DNA of 64,000 bases from Magnetospirillum sp. 15-1 (lineage in GTDB: Bacteria; Pseudomonadota; Alphaproteobacteria; Rhodospirillales; Magnetospirillaceae). The notes under the pieces are model-generated. The model saw nothing but the letters and a program-made list of their open reading frames with translations. It had not been told where the DNA came from and did not search any database. The DNA lies in assembly GCF_900184795.1 (NCBI RefSeq), contig NZ_FXXN01000022.1, positions 251,398 through 315,397 on the forward strand, in the 5' to 3' direction. The position numbers and the translations under genes are program-made. This document shows positions 1-7,696 of this stretch, in pieces (within the stretch, counting starts at the first letter, position 1; each line of letters begins with the position of its first letter).

Positions 1-1
1 G

Positions 2-592
2 GGGATTCCCACGCGGATCACCATCGCCGGAAGCGGTCTGGCCGGAACGCCGTCCCTTGGCCGGGGCGTCAAGATTTCCAAGGTCATCTCGTCGAGCCCC
101 GAATCGGTCACGGTTCTGGCCGAGGCCGCCAGGAACGCCCCCGAAGGTCCGCGCGCCGTCGCCGTCGGACGCGCCGGGCTCAAGGATGGGCTTGCCATCT
201 ACGGCGCCATCGCCTCGGTCAAGGTCGAGCCCGCCGACATGGTGGCCCGCAACGGCGGCAACGGCGGTCCGGTGCCGACCACCCTGGCCCAGTTCGAGGC
301 GGTGGCCTATACCGGCGACGGCCAGCGGATCGGCGTGGTGCCCGCCCGCTGGTCGGCCAGGCCGTTCGACGACACCGCCCTGCACGACAAGGACGTGGAG
401 TTCGGCGGCACGCTGTCGGCCGACGGGTTGTTCACGCCCGGCGACGCCGGACCCAACCCGAAGCGGGGCGGCGGCAACAACAACGCCAACCTGTACGTCG
501 TCGCCGAGGTGACGGACGGGCCGCGCCAAGTCGAGGGCAAGGCCCACTTGATCATCGCCCCGCAACGCTGGAACGATTCCCCCATCCGCTGA
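2..592 (+). CDS. qhpA: Quinohemoprotein amine dehydrogenase alpha subunit, C-terminal part (5' end outside window)
   Basis: The frame is open from base 2 to the stop at 590-592, giving about 196 residues. In the QHNDH family the alpha subunit carries two c-type hemes in its N-terminal domain and immunoglobulin-like beta domains behind it. It acts in the periplasm and passes electrons from the quinone cofactor of the gamma subunit to cytochrome c or azurin. The visible part has no CxxCH motif, as expected for the C-terminal beta domains, and ends KAHLIIAPQRWNDSPIR, as I recall for this family. Assignment rests on that ending and on the qhpD, qhpC and qhpB genes directly behind it. The heme domain and promoter lie upstream of the window. 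Confidence 0.85.
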   Translation, partial: GIPTRITIAGSGLAGTPSLGRGVKISKVISSSPESVTVLAEAARNAPEGPRAVAVGRAGLKDGLAIYGAIASVKVEPADMVARNGGNGGPVPTTLAQFEAVAYTGDGQRIGVVPARWSARPFDDTALHDKDVEFGGTLSADGLFTPGDAGPNPKRGGGNNNANLYVVAEVTDGPRQVEGKAHLIIAPQRWNDSPIR

Positions 593-603
593 AGGTGGCT
601 TCG

Positions 604-2016
604 ATGACCCTATGTCTGGCCGGCGGCAGTCTGCGTGAGTATCGGATCGGCGAACGGCGATTGCTGTTCCACGTTCCCACCACCAGCCTGTTCGAAATCG
701 ACGAGACGGCGGCCGCCGTCATGGACCAGTTCATCGGCGAAGGCAGCCTGTCCACCGAGGCGCTGATGGGCCGGCTGGCCGGCGCCTTCAGCCGTCAGGC
801 CGTGAGCGAGGCGCTGAGCGATCTCGGTGCCCTGGGGGTGATCACGGCTCCCGGCGGCAATTCCTCGGGACGAGAGCCGCCCCGCGTGCCGGACAATGCG
901 CTGACCACCCTGGTTCTCGGCCTGACCAACGGCTGCAATCTGGCCTGCTCCTATTGCTACAAGGAGGATTTGCGGCGCCCGGCCGATGCCCAGCGGATGT
1001 CCGCCGACGACGCGAGGGCCGCGGTGGACCTGCTGATCCGCGAATCGGGCGAGCGGCCGCGCATCAACATCACCTTTTTCGGCGGCGAGCCCCTGACCGC
1101 CCTGCCGACCATCCGCGAGACCGTGGCCCATGCCGAGGAGCGCGCCGCCGCGTCGGGCAAGCGGGTGGACTTCTCCATCACCACCAACGCCACGCTGCTC
1201 GACGACCACGCCATTGATTTCCTGGTGGCCCATAACGTCGCCGTCACCGTCAGCATGGACGGCCCCGCCGCGATCCACGACCGGAACCGTCGCACCGTCG
1301 GCGGCAAGGGAACCTATGACGTGGTCGCCGACCGGGCCCGGCGGCTGATCGGGCGCCATACCGCCCGGCCGGTGGGGGCGCGGGTCACCCTGACCGGCGG
1401 CGATGATATCGCGGCCATCCATCATCACCTGAAGAACGAGATCGGCTTTGCCGAGGTCGGCTTCGCGCCGGTCACGGCGGGACTGCCGGCCGGAATGCTC
1501 ACCCCCGACCTGTTCGCCGGCATGGCTTCCCTTGCCGCCCGGTGGCGCGATGCCGCCCTCGAGGGGCGTGATATGGGATTCTCCAATATCGCCCAGATGG
1601 TCGGCAATCTGCATGAAGGGGTGTCGAAGCTGATCCCGTGCGGGGCCGGCCTGTCGCTGCTGGCGGTGGAGACCGACGGCTCCCTGGCGCTCTGCCATCG
1701 CTTCATCGGCAGCGAGATCCCGAAGATGGGGCACGTGCGGCACGGCATCGACCGTCAGGCGGCCGGCCAGGTGATCTCCGGAGCCCTCGACCGCGCCGCC
1801 GCCAATTGCGGCGACTGCCATGCCCGCCATCTGTGCGCCGGCGGCTGCTACCACGAATCCCATGTCCGCCACGGCGACATGTTCCGTCCCACCGACCATT
1901 ACTGCGACCTGATGCGCGACTGGATCGATCTCGGCATCACCATCTACGGCGAGATCATGGCGGGCAACCCGTCCTTCCTGACCCGTCGCCACGGCCCCTC
2001 GGAGACCAGCTCATGA
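604..2016 (+). CDS. qhpD: Radical SAM/SPASM peptide-modifying enzyme QhpD (thioether cross-link formation in QHNDH gamma subunit)
   Basis: This 470-residue protein has the radical SAM motif CxxxCxxC at residues 111, 115 and 118 ([12 protein letters not shown]). A C-terminal cysteine-rich SPASM-type region ([18 protein letters not shown] and further cysteines) should bind auxiliary iron-sulfur clusters. QhpD of Paracoccus forms the three intra-peptide Cys-to-Asp/Glu thioether bonds of the gamma subunit in the cytoplasm before export. I chose ATG at 604, preceded by GAAGG; an in-frame GTG at 595 would add three residues. The stop overlaps the qhpC start (ATGA), so the enzyme and its substrate are translationally coupled. 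Confidence 0.93.
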   Translation: MTLCLAGGSLREYRIGERRLLFHVPTTSLFEIDETAAAVMDQFIGEGSLSTEALMGRLAGAFSRQAVSEALSDLGALGVITAPGGNSSGREPPRVPDNALTTLVLGLTNGCNLACSYCYKEDLRRPADAQRMSADDARAAVDLLIRESGERPRINITFFGGEPLTALPTIRETVAHAEERAAASGKRVDFSITTNATLLDDHAIDFLVAHNVAVTVSMDGPAAIHDRNRRTVGGKGTYDVVADRARRLIGRHTARPVGARVTLTGGDDIAAIHHHLKNEIGFAEVGFAPVTAGLPAGMLTPDLFAGMASLAARWRDAALEGRDMGFSNIAQMVGNLHEGVSKLIPCGAGLSLLAVETDGSLALCHRFIGSEIPKMGHVRHGIDRQAAGQVISGALDRAAANCGDCHARHLCAGGCYHESHVRHGDMFRPTDHYCDLMRDWIDLGITIYGEIMAGNPSFLTRRHGPSETSS

Positions 2017-2333
2017 AGCACCTTAAGCCCATCAACCGCAAGGCGGAGCGCCTCGAGCAGGCGGCGGAGGACGGCCGGTCCGAGGAAGTCCGGGTCATGC
2101 AGGTCGTCAACGGCTGCACCTCGACTCTCGATCCCGGCTGGGAGGTGGACCCGTTCGGCGGCATCGCCGCGCTCTGCCAGCCGGTGGAGGCCGACCTTTA
2201 TGGCTGCGCCGACCCCTGCTGGTGGCCGGCCCAGGTCCCCGATACCCAGAACACCGCACCGAACTGGGCCGATGCCGCGCCGTCGGGACTGCGCGACTGG
2301 CGCAGCCTGCAGCCCATTCATCGCAAGAAATAG
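2013..2333 (+). CDS. qhpC: QHNDH gamma subunit precursor carrying the cysteine tryptophylquinone (CTQ) cofactor
   Basis: This 106-residue peptide is the catalytic subunit. Taking a 28-residue leader as in Paracoccus, the mature chain starts at Met29 and every modified residue lines up: thioether pairs Cys35-Glu44, Cys55-Asp61 and Cys69-Asp77, and CTQ from Cys65 and Trp71 (mature 7-16, 27-33, 41-49 and 37-43). The core reads [17 protein letters not shown]. The charged leader is not a Sec signal, which fits export by QhpF and leader removal by QhpE. The start overlaps the qhpD stop by 4 bases. The gene is too short to find by length, but residue spacing makes the call secure. Confidence 0.96.
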   Translation: MKHLKPINRKAERLEQAAEDGRSEEVRVMQVVNGCTSTLDPGWEVDPFGGIAALCQPVEADLYGCADPCWWPAQVPDTQNTAPNWADAAPSGLRDWRSLQPIHRKK

Positions 2334-2347
2334 CAGAGAGTCCCGCC

Positions 2348-3445
2348 ATGAAGAGCCGCTCCCTGATCGCCATCCTGTCCTCGCTGTGCCTGTCCGCCAT
2401 GATCGCCGCGTCGGCCCAGGCGCGGGACTATCTGCTGACCACCACCAAGCCCAACACCTTGCATCTGGTCGACGTGGCCGCCCGCAAGGTGGAGCGTTCC
2501 TATGTCATTCCGGGCGAGGGATCGCCGCTGGGCATGGTGGTCTCGCCCGACGGCAAGGTCGCCTACATGACCACCAATCACTGGGGCAGTCTGGTCGGCA
2601 TCGATCTCGACAGCGGCAAGGAGGTGTTCCGCGCCGGATTCAGCCAGGGCGACATCCGGTCCCGCAACACCTTCGGCCTGGAAATCAGCCCCGACGGCAA
2701 GGAACTGTTCGTCATGCTGTCCGCCGCCCGCCTCGGCCAGGGCGAATACGAGGTTCTGGACTCCCACATCGCCGTCTATCGCGCCGATGCCGGCCTGGAC
2801 GCCAGGCCGGCCCGCATCCTTCCCGTGCCGCGCCGCACCACCAGCCTTTTCATGTCCAAGGACGGCAGCCGCCTGTGGGCGCTGAGCTGGGACCTCTATA
2901 CCCTCGACCCCGCCGACGGCCGGGTCCTCAAGGTGGACAAGGTGATCAACTGGGACCGCACCGACCGCACGCCGCCCGACGTGTTCGGCAACTGGCTGCA
3001 GCACGAGCAGACGGGCGTCTATGCCGGCCCGTACTACACCACGCGGCCCGATCTGGACCCCAAGGACCCGAACGCGTCGCGCACCGGCATGATGACCCTT
3101 GATCTCACCACCGGCGCGTTGACCATGGCCGAGTTCGAGAACACCGAGGCCATCATGTTCTCGACGGTGATCAATCCGGCGCGGCGCAACGAGACCTTTT
3201 CAGTCTACAACACCCTGACCAAGACCGATCTCGACACCAACACGCTGGTGAAGCGGGTCAAGCTTCCCCATACCTATTACTGCCTGAACGTCTCGGCCGA
3301 CGGGCGCGAGATTTATGTCGGCGGCACCATGAACGACATCGGAATCTACTCGACCGAAACCCTGGAGCGGATCGGGCAGATTGACCTGCCCGGCGGCAAC
3401 GACATGGGCGGCACCTGGATGCGGATGGTGAAGCGCGATCCATGA
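2348..3445 (+). CDS. qhpB: Quinohemoprotein amine dehydrogenase beta subunit (seven-bladed propeller)
   Basis: The protein has 365 residues from the ATG at 2348. Residues 1-25 form a classical Sec signal peptide (charged MKSRS, hydrophobic core, ASAQA before RDY). The mature part contains propeller-like repeats such as SPDGKVAYMTT, SPDGKELFVML, SKDGSRLWALS and SADGREIYVGG, the YVTN-type beta-propeller signature. In QHNDH the beta propeller and alpha subunit hold the small gamma subunit and complete the active site. It lies 14 bases after qhpC, and its stop overlaps the qhpF start by 4 bases. Longer upstream extensions of the frame lie over qhpC and were rejected because the signal peptide starts here. 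Confidence 0.94.
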   Translation: MKSRSLIAILSSLCLSAMIAASAQARDYLLTTTKPNTLHLVDVAARKVERSYVIPGEGSPLGMVVSPDGKVAYMTTNHWGSLVGIDLDSGKEVFRAGFSQGDIRSRNTFGLEISPDGKELFVMLSAARLGQGEYEVLDSHIAVYRADAGLDARPARILPVPRRTTSLFMSKDGSRLWALSWDLYTLDPADGRVLKVDKVINWDRTDRTPPDVFGNWLQHEQTGVYAGPYYTTRPDLDPKDPNASRTGMMTLDLTTGALTMAEFENTEAIMFSTVINPARRNETFSVYNTLTKTDLDTNTLVKRVKLPHTYYCLNVSADGREIYVGGTMNDIGIYSTETLERIGQIDLPGGNDMGGTWMRMVKRDP

Positions 3446-5109
3446 GTCACGGCGGCACGCTCAACACCCGCATGATCGGCCTGCTGGCCGCCCGTCGCTG
3501 GCGTCTCGCCGCGGTGCTGGGCCTGTCGCTGCTCGCGTCGGCCCTGGCCCTGGCCCCGCCCTGGCTGGCCAAGCTCCTGGTCGATGACGGACTGATCGGC
3601 CGGCGCATGGACCTGGTCGGCCTCTATTGCGCCCTGATGCTGGGAACCTCCCTGGTCTCCATGGCGGTGTCGGCGGGTAACCGCTGGCACTATCTCAGCC
3701 TGTCGGGCGAGATTCTGTTCGCGCTGCGGGAACAGGTGCTGGCCCATCTCCGCCGGCTTCCCCCCGACTTCGTCGCCCGGCGCGGAACGGGCGACATCCT
3801 GTCGCGCATCGACGGGGACGTGGCGGAAATTCAGCGCTTCACCGTCGACAGCCTGTTGGCCGCCGTCAATGCCACCCTGGTCCTGATCGGATTGCTGACC
3901 GTGATGGCGGCCATCAGTCCGCTTCTCATGGTGCCGGCCCTGGTGCTGCTGCCGCTGCAGATTGTCGCGGCCCGCCGGTTGCGGCCGCGCGTCGAGGCCA
4001 TGACCCGCAAGCTGCGCGAAAGCAACGGCGAGATTTCCAGGTATCTGGTGGAGACGTTGCGGACCCTCAAGCTGATTTCGGTCATGGGGGGCGCCGAGCG
4101 GGATCAGGCCCGCTTCGCCGGCCTTAACCGGAGCTATCTGAACGAACTTCGCCGGACCGAGCTGTTCGCCCAAACGGCGGGCGGACTGCCGGCCCTGTTC
4201 AACGGACTGGCCGCCGCCGCCGTCTTTCTGCTGGGCGGGCGGATGATTCTGGAGGGCTCCCTCAGCCTCGGCGCATTGCTGGCCTTCAGCCTCTATCTCG
4301 GCCGGGCGGCCGGGCCGGTCAACACGCTGACCGGCCTGATCCTGGCTCAGCGCCGGGCGCGGGTCAGCCTGCAGCGGGTGGCGGAAATCCTCGATCAGCC
4401 GCCGGGCGTCGAGCCGCCCGCCCGGCCCCGGCCGCTGCCCTCCGACGCCAAGGGGGAAATCAGCCTTTGCCGCATCGGGTTCGGCTATCCCGGTGGAAAG
4501 CCGGTCCTGAACAATGTTTCGGCGGAGTTCAGGGCCGGTTCCAAGATCGGGATCGTCGGTGCCTCCGGGGTGGGTAAAAGCACGCTGATCGACCTGCTTC
4601 ACCGCCATTACGACCCCTGCGACGGGTCCATCCTCCTGGACGGCATCGATCTGCGCGACCTGGACACGGCGGTGCTGCGCCAGAGCATCGCGGTGGTGGA
4701 CCAGGACACCATGCTGGTTTCGGGGTCGGTTGCCGACAATATCCGCCTCGCCTCGCCCGATGCCTCGGACGCAGCCATTGCCGAGGCCGCCCGGCTGGCC
4801 GGGCTGGAAGGCCTCGGCCTTACCCGCATCATCGGCGAGGGCGGGATTTCCCTGTCCGGCGGCGAGCGGCAGCGGGTGTCCATCGCCCGCGCCCTGCTTC
4901 GCCGTCCCCTGGTCCTGATTCTCGACGAGGCGACATCCGCCCTCGATCTGGGGGCCAGCCGCCGGATCGCCGCGACGATCGATACCCTGTTCGGAGACCG
5001 GACCCGAATCGTCATCTCCCATCATCCCGAAACCCTGTCAGGCGCGGATATCGTCCTCGAACTGAGCGGCCAAGGGCTGGTGCCCCACGCGTCGGAGCCC
5101 GCCGCATGA
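3442..5109 (+). CDS. qhpF: ABC transporter QhpF, exporter of cross-linked gamma subunit
   Basis: This 555-residue half-transporter has an N-terminal membrane domain of about six helices (residues 15-300) and a C-terminal ATPase domain. The ATPase shows a Walker A (GASGVGKST, about residue 375), the signature LSGGERQRVSIARALL (about 470), a Walker B with LILDEATSAL (about 490) and the H-loop ISHHPE. It should homodimerise. In Paracoccus, QhpF moves the modified gamma precursor from cytoplasm to periplasm, explaining why qhpC lacks a Sec signal. It overlaps qhpB and qhpE by 4 bases each, indicating tight coupling. Fold alone would also fit a general lipid or peptide exporter; context decides. 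Confidence 0.92.
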   Translation: MSHGGTLNTRMIGLLAARRWRLAAVLGLSLLASALALAPPWLAKLLVDDGLIGRRMDLVGLYCALMLGTSLVSMAVSAGNRWHYLSLSGEILFALREQVLAHLRRLPPDFVARRGTGDILSRIDGDVAEIQRFTVDSLLAAVNATLVLIGLLTVMAAISPLLMVPALVLLPLQIVAARRLRPRVEAMTRKLRESNGEISRYLVETLRTLKLISVMGGAERDQARFAGLNRSYLNELRRTELFAQTAGGLPALFNGLAAAAVFLLGGRMILEGSLSLGALLAFSLYLGRAAGPVNTLTGLILAQRRARVSLQRVAEILDQPPGVEPPARPRPLPSDAKGEISLCRIGFGYPGGKPVLNNVSAEFRAGSKIGIVGASGVGKSTLIDLLHRHYDPCDGSILLDGIDLRDLDTAVLRQSIAVVDQDTMLVSGSVADNIRLASPDASDAAIAEAARLAGLEGLGLTRIIGEGGISLSGGERQRVSIARALLRRPLVLILDEATSALDLGASRRIAATIDTLFGDRTRIVISHHPETLSGADIVLELSGQGLVPHASEPAA

Positions 5110-5783
5110 CATCATCGCCGGCCATCGGCCTGATCGACACCGGAGTCAACGGACCGGCGGTCTCCGCCCGGCGGTTCTGGCTTGCCTCCGACGGGGCGGC
5201 GGCCAGCGGGCCGTCGCTGCCCGACGCCATGGGTCATGGAACCGTCCTGGCGGAACTGATCCGCGATCGCGTCCCCGGATGCGACCTGGTCTGCGCCCAG
5301 GTGTTCGACCAGCGCGGCGTCGCCTCGCCCCTGCTGGTGGCGTGCGGCATCCGCTGGCTGCTGGAGGCCGGCGTGCGGGTTATCAACATGAGCTTTGGAC
5401 TGCGCGAGAATCGCGGCGTCCTGGCCGAGGCCTGCGCCGAAGCCATTGCCGCCGGGGCGATACTGGTGGCGTCGACTCCGGCCATGGGGGACCCGATCTT
5501 TCCGGCATCCTATCCCGGCGTGATCAAGGTGACCGGCGATGCCCGCTGCGACTTCCGCGAGGTTGCCGTCCTGGACGGCGAAAGAGCCGATTTCGGCGCC
5601 AATCCGAGGTTGCCCACCGGCCGGATGATTGCTGGGGCCAGCGTGGCCACCGCCAGGATCACCGCCGAACTCGCCGCCATTCTTTGCCAGGAGCCCGCGC
5701 TGGGCAATGCGGCCGTCCTGGCCCGGCTGCGGGCGGCGGCCCGTCACCGTGGGCCGCAGACGGAACATCTCGATGCCCGCTGA
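5106..5783 (+). CDS. qhpE: Subtilisin-like serine protease QhpE, leader peptidase for QHNDH gamma subunit
   Basis: This is a 225-residue stripped-down S8 protease with all three catalytic residues: Asp11 (GLIDTGVN), His44 (MGHGT) and Ser179 (GASVATA). There is no signal peptide or pro-domain, fitting a dedicated cytoplasmic peptidase that cuts the QhpC leader after residue 28. The usual oxyanion Asn (AAGN in subtilisins) is not evident: the equivalent stretch reads VASTPAMGD. The start overlaps qhpF by 4 bases and the 3' end overlaps the next gene by 11 bases. Confidence 0.92.
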   Translation: MTSSPAIGLIDTGVNGPAVSARRFWLASDGAAASGPSLPDAMGHGTVLAELIRDRVPGCDLVCAQVFDQRGVASPLLVACGIRWLLEAGVRVINMSFGLRENRGVLAEACAEAIAAGAILVASTPAMGDPIFPASYPGVIKVTGDARCDFREVAVLDGERADFGANPRLPTGRMIAGASVATARITAELAAILCQEPALGNAAVLARLRAAARHRGPQTEHLDAR

Positions 5784-6663
5784 AGCCACCCTGGCCCTGG
5801 GGCTGATAGAATCCCGCCATCTGGATGCCCTTCTGGCCCAGGGGCGGCCCAGCCTGGACGTCTGCGTCCGGATTCTCGGCTGGCCCGCCGGCATGCCGAG
5901 GGGAGAGGCCGTCATCGGGCGGATCCACCTCGGTTCGGAATTCTGCGAAACCCTGATTCCCGCCGCGCCTCAGCTTCGGCACGCCCGCGACCTCTGCGAG
6001 CAGCACGGGTTGGGGCTGGCGGTAACGGCCTCGACCCTGTCGGATCGGGGCATTTCGGCTTTGTCCCCCCTTCTCGATCTGTTGCCGACGGGGGCGGAAC
6101 TGGTGGTCAACGACTGGGGTTCCGCCCGGCTGGCCCGGCGGGAGCGCCCCGACCTCGGCCTGAGCGCCGGCCGGCTGCTGTGCAAGATGATCAAGGACCC
6201 GCGTCTTCCCAGCGAGGAGTGGGGGCGCCTTTACCCCCATGGGATCAATTCGGCTTCCTTTGCCGCCGTCCTGGAGCACCTTGGAATCGGGCGGATCGAG
6301 ATGGATGCCCCGCCCTTCGCGCGGCCCGCCGATTTCCGGGCGGGCTCTCTCCGTGTCGGGGTTCACGCCGGGGCCGGCTTCTCGGTCAAGGGCCGCGCCT
6401 GCCGCACCGGGTCGCTGGGGCAGGCCCCGGAGGACAAGTTCACCAGCGGCCAGTCCTGCCGCCGGGAATGCCTCGCCTATGTGGATTCCCTGGCCCGCCC
6501 GGCGGCCGGTCCGGACGAACTGCACGCCTTTCAACGCGGCAATACGCTGTTCTACGCCCATTCTCCCGCCATGATCGCGGCGGTGGGCGAGGCCGTCGAC
6601 GAGGGGTGGGTCGACCGCCTGATCCTGATGGGAGACTGGAATGAAAATCGTCGCTCCCATTAG
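5773..6663 (+). CDS. Peptidase U32 family protein, UbiV-like, possibly part of an O2-independent hydroxylase
   Basis: This 296-residue U32-type protein starts at ATG 5773 inside the end of qhpE. Four cysteines fall where UbiV binds its 4Fe-4S cluster: Cys58 (LGSEFCETL), Cys210 (GRAC) and the pair Cys229/Cys233 (SCRREC). The final C-x3-C matches UbiV; the spacing before it is longer (18 residues against 12 in E. coli UbiV, as I recall). UbiU and UbiV together hydroxylate the ubiquinone ring without O2. Sitting directly after qhpE and paired with a second U32 gene, it may hydroxylate the CTQ tryptophan; that role is inference. It could instead serve ubiquinone or RNA modification. Confidence 0.75.
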   Translation: MPAEATLALGLIESRHLDALLAQGRPSLDVCVRILGWPAGMPRGEAVIGRIHLGSEFCETLIPAAPQLRHARDLCEQHGLGLAVTASTLSDRGISALSPLLDLLPTGAELVVNDWGSARLARRERPDLGLSAGRLLCKMIKDPRLPSEEWGRLYPHGINSASFAAVLEHLGIGRIEMDAPPFARPADFRAGSLRVGVHAGAGFSVKGRACRTGSLGQAPEDKFTSGQSCRRECLAYVDSLARPAAGPDELHAFQRGNTLFYAHSPAMIAAVGEAVDEGWVDRLILMGDWNENRRSH

Positions 6664-7645
6664 CCGCGTCGAGGAGGTGGAGCCCCTGGCCAAAGCCGGG
6701 GCGGCGGAGATTTACTGCGGCATCGTCCCTCCCGAATGGACCGAACGCTTCCGCAGTTCGGGGGCCAATCGCCGGGCCTTCGGCAATCTTTCCTCCTACG
6801 ACGATCTTGCCGCCGTCATCGATCTGGCCGACCGGCACGAGGTCGCGGTCTCCCTGGTGATGAACGCCCAGCACTATGGCGAGGCCCAGACCGAGGCCCT
6901 GCTCGACATGGCCGGGCGCTTCGCCGAACTGGGCGGGCGGTCGCTGATCGTCGGCGATGTGGGCCTGCTGTCGCGGCTGGGTCGGGCGGAAACCGGGCTG
7001 CGCCTGCACGCCAGTTCCCTGCTGGCCTGCCGCAACGGCGAGGCGGCCGGGTTCCTGGGCGACCTGGGGGCCTGCCGGGTGGTGTTTCCCCGCGACCTCA
7101 CCCTGGCCGAGATGAAAGCCGTCGCCGGGGCCAACCGGCCACTGGAATTCGAGGCCTTCATTCTCAATGACGGCTGCGTCTTCGAGGAGGGAAACTGCCA
7201 CACCATCCACTTGCCCGGCCGTCTCGGCGGGCCGATCTGCCTTGATCGCTATGACGCCGAGCATCGGCGGGTGGACGGACGCCCGCTGCGCGACGACGAG
7301 GCGGCGGGGTTCGCGGCCAATGACGCCGCCCACGCGGAATGGCTCTGGTATCGCTTCAGCTGCGGCTTCTCGGTCTCGCAGGACGGCTATCCCTTCGGTC
7401 CCTGCGGCCTGTGCGCCATCCCGGATCTGGCGGCGGCGGGCGTGTCGGCCATCAAGATCGCCGGGCGCGAGGGAAACCTGGAGCGCAAGGTCAACAGCGT
7501 CGCCATGGTCAAGGCCGCCCTCGACCGCCTGAATGATGCGGCCGGGCTCCGGCGATTCGCCAGGGACCTGCGGGGGCGCCCCGACCTCTGCGAAACCGGG
7601 TTCATGTGCTATTATCGCGAAACCATGCCTGCCAGGGTCTGGTAA
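6641..7645 (+). CDS. Peptidase U32 family protein, UbiU-like, partner of the preceding gene
   Basis: This 334-residue protein carries the U32 landmark IKIAGREGNLERKV (about residues 271-284). Cysteines 179, 186, 200 and 241 resemble the UbiU cluster ligands: C-x6-C is exact and the later spacings are close (E. coli UbiU 169, 176, 193 and 232, from memory). A further pair, Cys255 and Cys258 (GPCGLC), lies behind. Its start overlaps the UbiV-like gene by 23 bases, so the two are co-translated, mirroring the obligate UbiU-UbiV heterodimer. With the qhp maturation genes upstream, an O2-independent tryptophan hydroxylation is a reasonable but untested role. The operon appears to end here. Confidence 0.75.
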   Translation: MKIVAPISRVEEVEPLAKAGAAEIYCGIVPPEWTERFRSSGANRRAFGNLSSYDDLAAVIDLADRHEVAVSLVMNAQHYGEAQTEALLDMAGRFAELGGRSLIVGDVGLLSRLGRAETGLRLHASSLLACRNGEAAGFLGDLGACRVVFPRDLTLAEMKAVAGANRPLEFEAFILNDGCVFEEGNCHTIHLPGRLGGPICLDRYDAEHRRVDGRPLRDDEAAGFAANDAAHAEWLWYRFSCGFSVSQDGYPFGPCGLCAIPDLAAAGVSAIKIAGREGNLERKVNSVAMVKAALDRLNDAAGLRRFARDLRGRPDLCETGFMCYYRETMPARVW

Positions 7646-7696
7646 GCACCCTTTTGCGAAAATCGCCCCACTTAACGGCTTGTCGTCGGAACTGGC

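Noticed and set aside
610-1992. Long minus-strand frame opposite qhpD (460 codons)
   Set aside because: Shadow frame caused by high GC; composition is low-complexity (Gly, His, Gln, Arg) and the + strand has the full radical SAM enzyme.
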